Below the pieces are notes generated by a model. The model was not told the origin of the DNA, made no database searches, and saw nothing but the letters and a program-made list of their open reading frames with translations. DNA of 64,000 nucleotides from Saccharofermentans sp. (GTDB lineage: Bacteria; Bacillota; Clostridia; Saccharofermentanales; Saccharofermentanaceae), in the NCBI GenBank assembly GCA_016292215.1, contig JAEFBB010000005.1:1-64000 (forward strand), read 5' to 3'. Position numbers and translations under genes: made by a program. Positions 29,298 through 39,432 of the stretch are shown here, piece after piece. The stretch's first letter is position 1, and every line of letters begins with the position of its first letter.

Positions 29298-30062
29298 ATG
29301 GTACTTGCTATCGACATAGGAAACACGCATATCCTTTTGGGTGGTTTTGAAGATAGAAATGTTCTTTTCACAGAGCTTCTTACGACAGACAAGACTGCTA
29401 CGGATCTGGAATATGCGTCATTCATCAAGTCTGCTCTCGAGTTCAACGGACAGAAAGTTGAAGCGATTGAAGGCGTGATCATATCATCAGTTGTTCCTCA
29501 GGTTACGGGAACTATAAAAAAGGCAGTAGAACGTTTCAGTTCGGTTGAATCCCTTATCGTAGGTCCGGGCGTCAAGACGGGCCTCAAGATAAAGATCGAC
29601 AACCCTGCGCAGCTCGGAAGCGATCTTGTTGTTTCTGCGGTAGCAGGCATTAAGGAATACGGCGTTCCGCAGATCAATATCTATATGGGAACGGCGACTG
29701 CCTTTTCTCTTATTGACAGCGAAAAGAACTTTGTCGGAACATCAATCGGTGCCGGAATGGGTATCGAAGCAGAAGCTCTCAGCAGCAAGACTTCGCAGCT
29801 TCCGAACGTTGCTTTTGAGATACCGAAGCACGTGATCGGCACCAACACGGTCGACAGCATGAAGAGCGGTCTTATCTTCCAGAACGCTGCGCTTGTCGAC
29901 GGAATGATCGACCGCATAGAAGAAGAGTACGGCAAAGAATGCGTCCTCATAGCAACAGGCAGATATGCTGATATCGTCGCTCCTCTTTGCAGGCACAAGA
30001 TCATATTTGATAAAGACCTTCTGCTCAAAGGACTGATCGAGGTTTACTATAAGAACCTGTAA
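29298..30062 (+). CDS. coaX: Type III pantothenate kinase
   Basis: MVLAIDIGNTHILLGGFE, GVIISSVVPQ, GPGVKTGLKI. Confidence 0.96.
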   Translation: MVLAIDIGNTHILLGGFEDRNVLFTELLTTDKTATDLEYASFIKSALEFNGQKVEAIEGVIISSVVPQVTGTIKKAVERFSSVESLIVGPGVKTGLKIKIDNPAQLGSDLVVSAVAGIKEYGVPQINIYMGTATAFSLIDSEKNFVGTSIGAGMGIEAEALSSKTSQLPNVAFEIPKHVIGTNTVDSMKSGLIFQNAALVDGMIDRIEEEYGKECVLIATGRYADIVAPLCRHKIIFDKDLLLKGLIEVYYKNL

Positions 30063-30085
30063 TGCAGTGATTTATTGCCAAACTA

Positions 30086-30116
30086 AAACGGCTTCGTTAT
30101 GAAGCCGTTTTTTTAT
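30086..30116. terminator. Intrinsic terminator between convergent genes
   Basis: AAACGGCTTC-GTTAT-GAAGCCGTTT TTTTA. Confidence 0.88.
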
Positions 30117-30136
30117 TGCTGTAATTTGCTTGAGAA

Positions 30137-30670
30137 TCAGTCGAACGGGAACAATTGGGCTTTGCCGTTCTCGATGATAATGTATGAAGGCTTCGTATTT
30201 TCCTTGGGTATGGAAGGGGAGCCCGGATTCATATAACGGATCTTACGGCCGTCTTCGTAATCCCAGATAATGTCTCCTGCCACATGCGTGTGACCGGTAA
30301 GCAGGATTGCGTCTTCAGGCATAACCGAAGGCAGGTTCATCGGATTATAAACGTGACCATGGGTTACAAAAAATACAGTTCCTTCGTCCACGAGGTAGAT
30401 ATAATCGGCCATGATAGGGAACTTCAAGACCATCTGGTCGACTTCGGTATCGCAGTTGCCTCTGACGGCAAGGATCTTATCTGCGTGGTTATTAAGGATC
30501 TCAATGACTTTCTTGGGCTCATAATGAGAGGGGAGATCGTTCCTCGGACCGTGGTAGAGGATGTCTCCCAAAAGTACGAGCTTGTCTGCGCCGCTCGATA
30601 AAAACGCGTCGGTTACGCGCTGTGCCCAATATGAATCGCCGTGAATGTCTGATGCTACGAAATATTTCAT
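30137..30670 (-). CDS. yfcE: Phosphodiesterase (metallophosphoesterase, YfcE family)
   Basis: VASDIHGD, LLGDILYHGPRN, VRGNCD, THGHVYNP, GHTH. Confidence 0.93.
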   Translation of the reverse strand: MKYFVASDIHGDSYWAQRVTDAFLSSGADKLVLLGDILYHGPRNDLPSHYEPKKVIEILNNHADKILAVRGNCDTEVDQMVLKFPIMADYIYLVDEGTVFFVTHGHVYNPMNLPSVMPEDAILLTGHTHVAGDIIWDYEDGRKIRYMNPGSPSIPKENTKPSYIIIENGKAQLFPFD

Positions 30671-30854
30671 GGAATGACCTCTTAGTCTTTTATTGCGAAT
30701 AGAATAACACAGCGAGGCTCAACTTTCGGGATGTTTCGGCATTTTGTTTTAGGGTGGATAGCAAGATGTGTTGAATGGCAGAGCGAAAATTGACAAGCTT
30801 CGGTAAAAATGCACAAAACCGAGGGCAAAAACATCATGCTTTTTGTATTTTCGG

Positions 30855-30883
30855 TTGGTAAATTCTCTAATTTAGTTTATAAT
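30855..30883 (+). promoter_or_regulatory. Promoter of the glycogen operon
   Basis: TTGGTA-N17-TATAAT. Confidence 0.65.
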
Positions 30884-30958
30884 ATCTGTTATTAAGGGCA
30901 TTTGCCCTTGGATTTTGACGCGCCTTTTTTCTCAGGGCGTCAATATGTACAGGGAGGT

Positions 30959-33061
30959 ATGGCTACATCTATGGATGCCGCTTATCTATTCAACAAAGGC
31001 GAGAACTATATGAGCTATAAGTTCCTCGGTGCTCATCCTTATGAGGACGAGAACGGGAAGGGCTTTATATTCCGCGTGTGGGCTCCGAATGCAAGAATGG
31101 TCAGCGTTATGGGCGACTTCAACGACTGGGATCCCAACGGCTGCCAGATGTTTATGCTCGGCAAGACCGGTATTTGGGAGCAGAAGGTGCCCGAAGCAAG
31201 ACAGTGGGACCGCTATAAGTACAGAGTTATCGGCGCTGATAACAGGATTTATGAGAAGGGCGATCCTTTCGCAAGACATTTCGAGACGCGTCCCAACAAT
31301 GCGTCTATCATATACGATCCCGATGATTACATCTGGAACGACGATGAGTTCGTAAAGAACAGGACGGATGCTTTGGCACCTAAGCCGATCAATATCTATG
31401 AGCTTCACTTAGGTTCATGGAGAAGACATCCGGACGGTAATTTCTTCACATACAGAGAATTGGCTATTGACCTTGCAGATTACTGCAGGAAGATGCACTA
31501 CACACATGTAGAGCTCATGCCGATCTTAGAGCACCCTCTCGATGATTCATGGGGCTATCAGGTAACGGGATACTATGCTGTTACATCAAGATTCGGCACA
31601 CCTGCAGACTTTAAGTTCATGGTGGATGTCCTTCACCAGAACGGCATCTCCGTTCTCCTTGACTGGGTCCCTGCGCACTTCCCGAAGAACATGGAAGGCC
31701 TTGTCAGATTCGACGGCACTCCTTGCTACGAATATGCAGATCCCAGGATCGGTGAGCACAGAGAGTGGGGCACTTATGTTTTCGATTACTCCAAGAATGA
31801 AGTGCTCTCATTCCTTATCTCCAACGCAGTTTACTGGATCGATGAATATCACCTGGACGGCATCCGCGTAGACGCAGTGTCTTCAATGCTCTACAGAGAT
31901 TACGGCAGGAACCAGTACATCCCGAATAAGTACGGCGGCAACGAGAACCTTGAGGCTATCGAATTCTTCAAGAGGCTTAACTCGATCATCCGCAAGAACT
32001 ATCCTTACGCAATGCTCGTTGCTGAAGAGTCAACGGCATGGCCTAAGGTATCACATCCCGTTGAAGAGGGCGGCCTCGGCTTCACTCACAAGTGGAACAT
32101 GGGATGGATGCACGATACTCTCGATTATTTCTCCACAGACTCTTACGCAAGAGGATGGCATCACGATGAGTTCTGCTTCTCCATGATGTACGCGTTCGCA
32201 GAGAACTACATCCTGAGCCTTTCTCATGACGAAGTAGTTCACGGCAAGCATTCGCTTATCGACAAGATGCCCGGCGATATCTGGAGAAAGTTCGCTTCCC
32301 TCAGAACCATGATGCTCTATCAGATCAGCCATCCGGGCGCAAAGCTCAACTTCATGGGCGCTGAGTTCGGCCAGTTCATCGAGTGGCGTTTCTACGAACA
32401 GCTCGAGTGGTTCTTACTCGATTACGAGTCACACCGTCTGCTCCAGAACTTCAACAGCGAGCTCAACAAGTTCTATATCGAGCATCCCCAGATGTGGGCA
32501 GATGACCATACTTGGGCAGGCTTCGAATGGATCGCCGCAGACGACACAAAGAACAACGTGTTCGTCTACAAGAGATCCTGCCCCGATCCCAAGCTCAACG
32601 ATATCTATGTAGCTCTCAACATGGTACCCCAGCCTCTCGAAGGTTATGAGATGCCTGTTTATGAGCTCGGCACATACAAGATCGTCTTCAATACGGACGA
32701 TATGTGTCACGGCGGTTCAGGCTATCCGACGGCAACCGATATGAACGGATGCTTCGAAGCTATCGATGAGCCGATGGGCGGCAAGCCTTACAAGGTCAGG
32801 GTAAACCTTCCGCCTCTTGCAGGCATCTACTTCATGAAGGTCAAGGACCCTGTTAAGAAGAGGGCTAAGAAGCCTGCCGCTAAGACGGCTTCCGCAAAGC
32901 CCGCTGCCAAGAAAGCAGCTAAGCCTGCCGCAAAGAAGACGACAAAGACTGCAGCTAAGGCTTCCGCAAAGCCCGCTGCTAAAAAGCCTGTTAAGAAGCC
33001 CGCAGCTAAGAAGGCTGCAGCTCCCAAGAAGGCTGACACTAAAGCAAATAAAACGAAATAA
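30959..33061 (+). CDS. glgB: 1,4-alpha-glucan branching enzyme with long Lys/Ala/Pro-rich C-terminal tail
   Basis: FRVWAPNARMVSVMGDFNDW, LDGIRVDAVSSMLY, LVAEEST, LSHDEVVHG; about 73-aa KPAAK-rich tail; start 30959 or 30971. Confidence 0.93.
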   Translation: MATSMDAAYLFNKGENYMSYKFLGAHPYEDENGKGFIFRVWAPNARMVSVMGDFNDWDPNGCQMFMLGKTGIWEQKVPEARQWDRYKYRVIGADNRIYEKGDPFARHFETRPNNASIIYDPDDYIWNDDEFVKNRTDALAPKPINIYELHLGSWRRHPDGNFFTYRELAIDLADYCRKMHYTHVELMPILEHPLDDSWGYQVTGYYAVTSRFGTPADFKFMVDVLHQNGISVLLDWVPAHFPKNMEGLVRFDGTPCYEYADPRIGEHREWGTYVFDYSKNEVLSFLISNAVYWIDEYHLDGIRVDAVSSMLYRDYGRNQYIPNKYGGNENLEAIEFFKRLNSIIRKNYPYAMLVAEESTAWPKVSHPVEEGGLGFTHKWNMGWMHDTLDYFSTDSYARGWHHDEFCFSMMYAFAENYILSLSHDEVVHGKHSLIDKMPGDIWRKFASLRTMMLYQISHPGAKLNFMGAEFGQFIEWRFYEQLEWFLLDYESHRLLQNFNSELNKFYIEHPQMWADDHTWAGFEWIAADDTKNNVFVYKRSCPDPKLNDIYVALNMVPQPLEGYEMPVYELGTYKIVFNTDDMCHGGSGYPTATDMNGCFEAIDEPMGGKPYKVRVNLPPLAGIYFMKVKDPVKKRAKKPAAKTASAKPAAKKAAKPAAKKTTKTAAKASAKPAAKKPVKKPAAKKAAAPKKADTKANKTK

Positions 33062-33085
33062 GCTCATATACGGAGGTAACTCATT

Positions 33086-34345
33086 ATGGCAAGAACTGAA
33101 GTCGTTGCGATGATACTCGCAGGAGGACAGGGAAGCAGACTCGGAGTGCTGACCAAGACGGTCGCAAAGCCGGCGGTACCCTTTGGAAGCCGTTACAGGA
33201 TCATCGATTTCCCGCTCTCTAACTGTGTAAACTCAGGCATAGAGATCGTAGGCGTCCTTACACAGTATCAGCCTCTGGCTCTTAATACTTACGTCGGTAA
33301 CGGTCACCCCTGGGACCTCGACAGAAACAATGCGGGCGCATATATCCTTCCGCCTTTCCAGAGCAATTCAGGCTCTGACTGGTATAAGGGAACAGCTAAC
33401 GCTATCTACCAGAATATGAGCTTTATCGATGACAACGATCCCGAATACGTTGTTATCCTCTCCGGCGACCATATCTACAAGATGGATTACGCTGCAATGC
33501 TCAAGGCTCATATCGAGAAGAACGCCGATGCTACCATCGCTGTATATGAGGTACCGTGGGAAGAAGCTCCGAGATTCGGTATCCTCAATACTAAGGAAGA
33601 GGACGTTATCGAAGAGTTTGAAGAAAAGCCCGCTAATCCTAAGAGCAATCTCGCTTCAATGGGTGTTTACATCTTCACATGGAGCGTCTTAAGACAGGCT
33701 TTGATCGAAGACGAAGCTGATCCGAATTCCAACAACGACTTCGGTAAGAACATCGTTCCGAATCTCTTGGCCCAGGGCAAGAAGCTTTGCGCTTACAGAT
33801 TCTCAGGTTACTGGAAGGATGTAGGAACCATCTCATCTCTTTGGGAGACCAATATGGATATCCTTGATAAGCCTGAAGAGATCAACCTGGTAGACAGATC
33901 ATGGAAGATCTTCTCGAGAAACCCTGTTAAGCCTTCACACTTCATCGGTTCAGGCGCTAAGGTTAAGAATTCCGCTCTTACAGACGGTTGCCGTATCTTC
34001 GGTACTGTAGAGCATTCAGTTCTCTCCGAATCAGTTATCGTAGAGAAGGGCGCTATCGTTAAAGACTGCGTTCTCATGCCGGGTGTTGTCGTCAAGGAAG
34101 GCGCACACATCGAGCGCTGCGTTATCGACCAGGGAACAGTCATCGGCAAGGACGTTCAGGCAGGAAGCTTCGTCGAGGGCGAAGGACCTTACACCAACCA
34201 CAAGATCTGCTCCGAAGGAATCTGCGTTTTCGAGCGCGGTCTGACGATCAAGGAGGGTGCGGTCATCCCTAAGAACAGCATGATCGATTCTGATCTGGAA
34301 GTTCCCGAAGATTGCAAGATCATCGAGTCAAAATTCAGAGCATGA
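33086..34345 (+). CDS. glgC: Glucose-1-phosphate adenylyltransferase
   Basis: [44 protein letters not shown]. Confidence 0.96.
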   Translation: MARTEVVAMILAGGQGSRLGVLTKTVAKPAVPFGSRYRIIDFPLSNCVNSGIEIVGVLTQYQPLALNTYVGNGHPWDLDRNNAGAYILPPFQSNSGSDWYKGTANAIYQNMSFIDDNDPEYVVILSGDHIYKMDYAAMLKAHIEKNADATIAVYEVPWEEAPRFGILNTKEEDVIEEFEEKPANPKSNLASMGVYIFTWSVLRQALIEDEADPNSNNDFGKNIVPNLLAQGKKLCAYRFSGYWKDVGTISSLWETNMDILDKPEEINLVDRSWKIFSRNPVKPSHFIGSGAKVKNSALTDGCRIFGTVEHSVLSESVIVEKGAIVKDCVLMPGVVVKEGAHIERCVIDQGTVIGKDVQAGSFVEGEGPYTNHKICSEGICVFERGLTIKEGAVIPKNSMIDSDLEVPEDCKIIESKFRA

Positions 34346-34365
34346 GGTAAAGGAGATTAAGACAT

Positions 34366-35475
34366 ATGTTTAATAATGCGATGGGCCTGATCCTGGCCGA
34401 CAACAAAAAGATATCTCTGGGCGAGCTGTCCAATCCCCGCGCGCTTTCCGCTATGCCTTTCGGCGGAAGATACAGGATCATTGACTTCATGCTCTCTAAC
34501 ATGGTCAACTCAGGCGTAAAGAACGTCGGACTTCTTACTTACAACAAGTACAAGTCATTGATGGACCACACCGGTACAGGCGGCGCATGGTCTTTGGACA
34601 GAAAGAATGACGGTCTTCATATCCTGCCGCCTTACGTAAACTCCGAGGCTACTAACATCAGTTCAGACGAAGAGCTTACAGGCGTTATCGATTTCTTAAG
34701 ACAGTCCCGTACTCCTTATGTAATCGTTGCAGGCGCTAACGTTATCCTCAACACGACATTCGATTCTTTCATCAAGTCTCATGAGGAATCAGGTGCTGAC
34801 ATCTCCGTTATGTATAACCGTGACGGCACGAAGTTCGGCAATCCTTCCTACATCCTCGACATCGATGATGACGGCTTTGTAAGAGACATGCTCTACAATC
34901 CCGCTAAGGCTACATCTCCCAAGTGCTCACTCGGCATCCTCTGCCTGAGAAGAGACTTGCTTATTGATGTCCTTGCGCGTCAGATGGCACACGGACAGAG
35001 CCACTTCGGAATTCACTCCATCGTTAAGATGTTTGATGAATTCAAGGTTCACGGCTTCGAGTATTCCGGCGTTGTTTTGAGAATCAACAGCGTCCAGAGC
35101 TACTTCAACGCTTCGATGTCGCTCCTTACTGATTCTGTCAGGAACGACCTGTTCTGGAGCGGTAAGCCAATCTACACAAAGGTCAAGGATGAAGCTCCTA
35201 CACTTTATTTCGACAACGCCGAGATGAGCGATTCTATCGTATCCGACGGCTGCCGCATCTATGGTAAGGTTGAGAGTTCAGTTATTTTCAGAAGTGTTAC
35301 GATCGCGAAAAATACAACAGTCAAGAATTGCGTAATCATGCAGGACGTTCACATCTCTGAGAACTGCCACCTTGAGAACGTAATCCTCGACAAGAACGCG
35401 TTCGTAAGACCGGGCGTAAGACTTGTCGGACATCCCGACTATCCTATTGTTATAGGAAAAGGAGCAGGTATCTGA
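34366..35475 (+). CDS. glgD: GlgC-like subunit GlgD, with degenerate nucleotide-binding loop
   Basis: MPFGGRYRIIDFMLSNMVNSGVKNVGLLT; lacks the GGxGxRL loop of GlgC. Confidence 0.92.
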   Translation: MFNNAMGLILADNKKISLGELSNPRALSAMPFGGRYRIIDFMLSNMVNSGVKNVGLLTYNKYKSLMDHTGTGGAWSLDRKNDGLHILPPYVNSEATNISSDEELTGVIDFLRQSRTPYVIVAGANVILNTTFDSFIKSHEESGADISVMYNRDGTKFGNPSYILDIDDDGFVRDMLYNPAKATSPKCSLGILCLRRDLLIDVLARQMAHGQSHFGIHSIVKMFDEFKVHGFEYSGVVLRINSVQSYFNASMSLLTDSVRNDLFWSGKPIYTKVKDEAPTLYFDNAEMSDSIVSDGCRIYGKVESSVIFRSVTIAKNTTVKNCVIMQDVHISENCHLENVILDKNAFVRPGVRLVGHPDYPIVIGKGAGI

Positions 35476-35477
35476 TT

Positions 35478-37172
35478 ATGGAAAAGAATATCAAAGTATT
35501 GTTCGCTTCATCGGAATGCAGCCCGTTCGTTAAAGTCGGCGGACTTGCAGACGTTGTCGGAAGCCTCCCTGTAGAGCTTAACAAGCAGGGCGTTGACGCG
35601 CGCGTCATCATCCCGCTCTACAAGAAGATCAAGGTCAAGTACAGCGACAAACTCCACTTCCTCGGATGGAAGATGGTTCACATGGGATGGCGTTCGCTTT
35701 ATGCGGGCCTGTTCGAGCTTGAAGTGAACGGCGTTGTATTCTACTTCATCGATAACGAGTACTATTTTAACTTCGATCAGATCTATGTTGATTATGTTTT
35801 CGATATCGAGCGTTACTGCTTCTATCAGAGAGCTGTTCTGGACTTCATGGGCGACTTTATGAACTTTGAGCCCAACGTCCTCCACTGCAATGACTGGCAG
35901 ACCGGCATGATGCCGATGCTCCTTGACTGTCACTTCAAGAAGAACGGCTATCACACCAATGTCCAGACGGTCTACACGATACACAACCTCAAGTATCAGG
36001 GCGTCCATTCCATCGACGTCGTAAGAGAGATGTTGGATCTCCCGGACGATTACCTGAGAGAGGATTTCTGCATCAAGGATAAGGCCATCAACTTCATGAA
36101 GGCCGGTATCGTTTTCTCGAATTCCGTAACGACCGTATCTCCAACATATGCTTATGAGATCATGACCGATTACTACGGCGAAGGTCTCAACTACACACTG
36201 CAGAAGTATGCGTATAAGGTATCCGGCATCATCAACGGAATGAACGATCTCGAATACGATCCTTCCAAGGACGAGAAGATCCCGATGAAGTATTCCGTAA
36301 AGAATTACAAGGAAGGCAAGGCTGCCTGCAAGAAGTCACTTCAGGAACAGCTCAGCCTCGAAGTTAATCCCCGTGCGCCTCTTTGCGCAATGATCTCAAG
36401 ACTTGTAGACCAGAAGGGCTTGGATCTCCTGCTCTATGTTTTGGAAGAAATGCTCTATGACGGCATGCAGGTCGTTATCCTCGGTACGGGCGATCCTTAT
36501 TACGAGAGAGCTCTCGTTGATATCGCCAACCGCAACCAGGGCAAGATGTGCGCATGCATCGATTTCGACAGCGGACTTGCACATACGATCTATGCTGCAT
36601 CCGACATCTTCCTTATGCCGAGTATCTTTGAGCCATGCGGCCTCTCGCAGCTCTGCTCGATGGCATACGGCTCCGTACCTGTAGTAAGAGAGACGGGCGG
36701 CCTTAAGGACACCGTAACGCCTTACAACGAGTACACGGGCGAGGGCAACGGCTTCTCGTTCGCTAACATCAACGCTCATGAGTTCCTTTTCGTTACCAAG
36801 TACGCTGCTGACATTTACCGTCACAAGCCGGAGGTATGGGACAAGCTCATCGAGACAGGCATGAAGGGTGATTACTCCTGGAAGAAGAGCGCAGGCGAGT
36901 ATGCAGGTCTGTATTCACTTATCACGGGCATCCCGAGGATCGAAGAAAAGCCTGCCGAAGCTCCCGTAAAGGAAGAGAAGAAGGAAGCTCCCGAGAAGAA
37001 GGCTGAGGCAAAGAAGCCCGTCGAAAAGAAGGCGGCTGCCAAGAAAGCTCCTGCTAAAAAGGCTCCCGCAAAGAAGACCGAAGCTAAGAAGCCTGCAGCA
37101 AAAAAGGCTCCTGCCAAGGCCGAAGAAAAGAAGCCTGAAGCAAAGGCTGATGACAAGGAGAAGAAAGCTTGA
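35478..37172 (+). CDS. glgA: Glycogen synthase with long Lys/Glu/Ala/Pro-rich C-terminal tail
   Basis: KVGGLADVVGSLP, HCNDWQTGMMP, PSIFEPCGLSQLCSMAYGSVPVVRETGGLKDTV; about 76-aa AKKAPAKK-rich tail. Confidence 0.95.
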   Translation: MEKNIKVLFASSECSPFVKVGGLADVVGSLPVELNKQGVDARVIIPLYKKIKVKYSDKLHFLGWKMVHMGWRSLYAGLFELEVNGVVFYFIDNEYYFNFDQIYVDYVFDIERYCFYQRAVLDFMGDFMNFEPNVLHCNDWQTGMMPMLLDCHFKKNGYHTNVQTVYTIHNLKYQGVHSIDVVREMLDLPDDYLREDFCIKDKAINFMKAGIVFSNSVTTVSPTYAYEIMTDYYGEGLNYTLQKYAYKVSGIINGMNDLEYDPSKDEKIPMKYSVKNYKEGKAACKKSLQEQLSLEVNPRAPLCAMISRLVDQKGLDLLLYVLEEMLYDGMQVVILGTGDPYYERALVDIANRNQGKMCACIDFDSGLAHTIYAASDIFLMPSIFEPCGLSQLCSMAYGSVPVVRETGGLKDTVTPYNEYTGEGNGFSFANINAHEFLFVTKYAADIYRHKPEVWDKLIETGMKGDYSWKKSAGEYAGLYSLITGIPRIEEKPAEAPVKEEKKEAPEKKAEAKKPVEKKAAAKKAPAKKAPAKKTEAKKPAAKKAPAKAEEKKPEAKADDKEKKA

Positions 37173-39298
37173 TGCCTTCAGAGAAGACTCAGCATGAATT
37201 AAACGGATCAAATAAGGCGCGGTGCATTCATGCATCGCGCCTTCCTGAGTACAGGCAGCCGTTCGGTGCAAGACCGTGCGCTTCTGATGTGGAGATCTTT
37301 TTTGACTGCTACAAGGAAGCGACAAACGTCACGTTCTGCTATACATACGGCCTGTACGATTTCTCATATCACGAAGAACCGATGTATTCGGTATCCGGCC
37401 TGGGAAGATACCGCGTAGGACTGATGCTCCCCAATGAGCCGTCGATACTTTTTTACTGGTTCAGATTTAACTGCCCAGGCGATCTGGAAGATCTGCCAGA
37501 GCATTTCAAGAATAAGGGCGACGGCTCTGCGCCTTTGATCACGCTCTACTACGGGGCGGCTCTTGATCTGGCTGACGGTGAGGGCACTTTGTACGATTGC
37601 CCGCCGAGAGTCGGTGCTGACGAAGACAAGTATCCTTATGCTTTCCAGATCACGGTATATAACAAGGATTTCAGGACGCCTGACTTCCTTAAGGGCGCCA
37701 TGATGTATCAGATCTTTCCCGACAGGTTCTCAAGAGATTCTTCTTTTGACTTCGAGAGAATGACAAGTCTCGATCCGAGGGAAGAGAGGATCTATCACGA
37801 GGACTGGAATGAGGACGTAGATACAAAGGGTAAGCCCGAGACAGGATACCTTGCCTGCGATTTCTACGGCGGAAGCCTTAAGGGCATTGAAGAAAAGCTC
37901 GATTACATCAAAGAGCTCGGTATCAATGTCTTATACCTGAACCCTATTTTCGAGGCCAGATCATCGCACAGATATGACACGGCCGATTATCTTAATGTCG
38001 ATCCCATCCTGGGCGGCACGACTGCTTTCTTAAGCCTTCAGAACGCGTGCAAAGAGCGCGGCATTAAGATCATCTTAGACGGCGTATTCAGCCACACAGG
38101 CGCTGACTCGAGATATTTCAACAAGTTTGACAGATATGACGGCGTAGGCGCTTACAAGGCCTTCAGAGACGGCGAGGAGAGCCGTTACCGCTCCTGGTAT
38201 AACTTCTTCCGCAACGAAGACGGCTCCGTAGGATACAGATCCTGGTGGGGATTCCCGGATCTGCCTGATGTCAACGAGAATGACCTGTCTTACAGGAACT
38301 TCATTTTCGGCAAGGACGGAGTGGTAGATACCTGGACTTCCAGAGGCGCTTCAGGCTTCAGGCTCGACGTCTCAGACGAGCTCCCGGACAGCTTTATCAG
38401 GCAGATGAGAACTACCGTTAAGGAAAAGCTCGGTGATGAAGGCGCCGTTATCGGTGAAGTATGGGAAGATGCTTCCAATAAGTGCAGTTACGGTTCGTAC
38501 CGTGACTTTATGCTCGGCAATACGCACGATTCCGTTATGGGATATACGTTCAGGCATATCCTGCTTGATTTCCTCTGCGGATATATCGATGCCAATATAG
38601 CTGACGCAAGGTTTGAAGGATACCGCGAGCGCTATCCGATGGAAGCATATTATTCCATGATGAACCTTGTGTCTTCACACGATGTTCCGAGGATCATGAC
38701 GGCGCTGTCCAAGCCCTGCGATACTGATGACAGGGATATCCAGCGCGGCTTCAAGGTCTCATCCCGGGACATTGACCGGATATCTGCCCTTGCCAAGATG
38801 GCTTTTGCGTTCCAGACATGCTATATCGGTACTTCGTGCATCTACTACGGCGACGAGATCCTCATGGAAGGATATAAGGATCCCTTCAACAGAAGGACAT
38901 ATCCCTGGCACAAGACCGGCTTAAGGCAGCAGGAATCATTCGTTTTCTTCAAGCGCATTGCGGGCTTAAGGTCAGTGAACCAGTGTCTCAAGACCGGTTT
39001 CTATAAGACACTTATGGCTGAAGGCGGATCTTTTGCCATCGCAAGATACTTAAAGGAAGGCAAAGATGCTTTCGGAAGGGAAGCTTCAGGGTCTAAGGGA
39101 ATCGTGCTTGTCATGAACCGTTCGGCTGAGCCGCTCTTTGTCGATGTCCGCGAAAACTACGGCGCTTACACATGCGTCCGCACAGGTGATGACGAGGCAA
39201 GACCTCCTTTGTCTGAACAGCTTATCGTCGGAGGAGTCACGGGAGGAGTAAAAAAGCTCGGTATCAAGCCGTATTCAACGGTTTTCCTGGTGTACTGA
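37172..39298 (+). CDS. GH13 alpha-glycosidase (neopullulanase/maltogenic amylase-like)
   Basis: MYQIFPDRFSRDSSF, GFRLDVSDELPD, VIGEVWEDAS, VSSHDVPRIMT; start overlaps the glgA stop. Confidence 0.9.
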   Translation: MPSEKTQHELNGSNKARCIHASRLPEYRQPFGARPCASDVEIFFDCYKEATNVTFCYTYGLYDFSYHEEPMYSVSGLGRYRVGLMLPNEPSILFYWFRFNCPGDLEDLPEHFKNKGDGSAPLITLYYGAALDLADGEGTLYDCPPRVGADEDKYPYAFQITVYNKDFRTPDFLKGAMMYQIFPDRFSRDSSFDFERMTSLDPREERIYHEDWNEDVDTKGKPETGYLACDFYGGSLKGIEEKLDYIKELGINVLYLNPIFEARSSHRYDTADYLNVDPILGGTTAFLSLQNACKERGIKIILDGVFSHTGADSRYFNKFDRYDGVGAYKAFRDGEESRYRSWYNFFRNEDGSVGYRSWWGFPDLPDVNENDLSYRNFIFGKDGVVDTWTSRGASGFRLDVSDELPDSFIRQMRTTVKEKLGDEGAVIGEVWEDASNKCSYGSYRDFMLGNTHDSVMGYTFRHILLDFLCGYIDANIADARFEGYRERYPMEAYYSMMNLVSSHDVPRIMTALSKPCDTDDRDIQRGFKVSSRDIDRISALAKMAFAFQTCYIGTSCIYYGDEILMEGYKDPFNRRTYPWHKTGLRQQESFVFFKRIAGLRSVNQCLKTGFYKTLMAEGGSFAIARYLKEGKDAFGREASGSKGIVLVMNRSAEPLFVDVRENYGAYTCVRTGDDEARPPLSEQLIVGGVTGGVKKLGIKPYSTVFLVY

Positions 39299-39432
39299 GA
39301 GGCTTAGGCAAGGCGCCTTGAAATTGCTTCAATAACTCACTTAAATTTTATATTGATTTTTTAAAAGATTGTTATAATTGAAGTGCCGGCAAGTAGTCGG
39401 CATTTCTACTTTTATTGAAAGGTATCGCGCAA

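Noticed and set aside
32717-33067. 116-aa minus-strand Leu/Ser/Gly-rich ORF
   Set aside because: Mirror of the AAG/GCT-rich glgB tail
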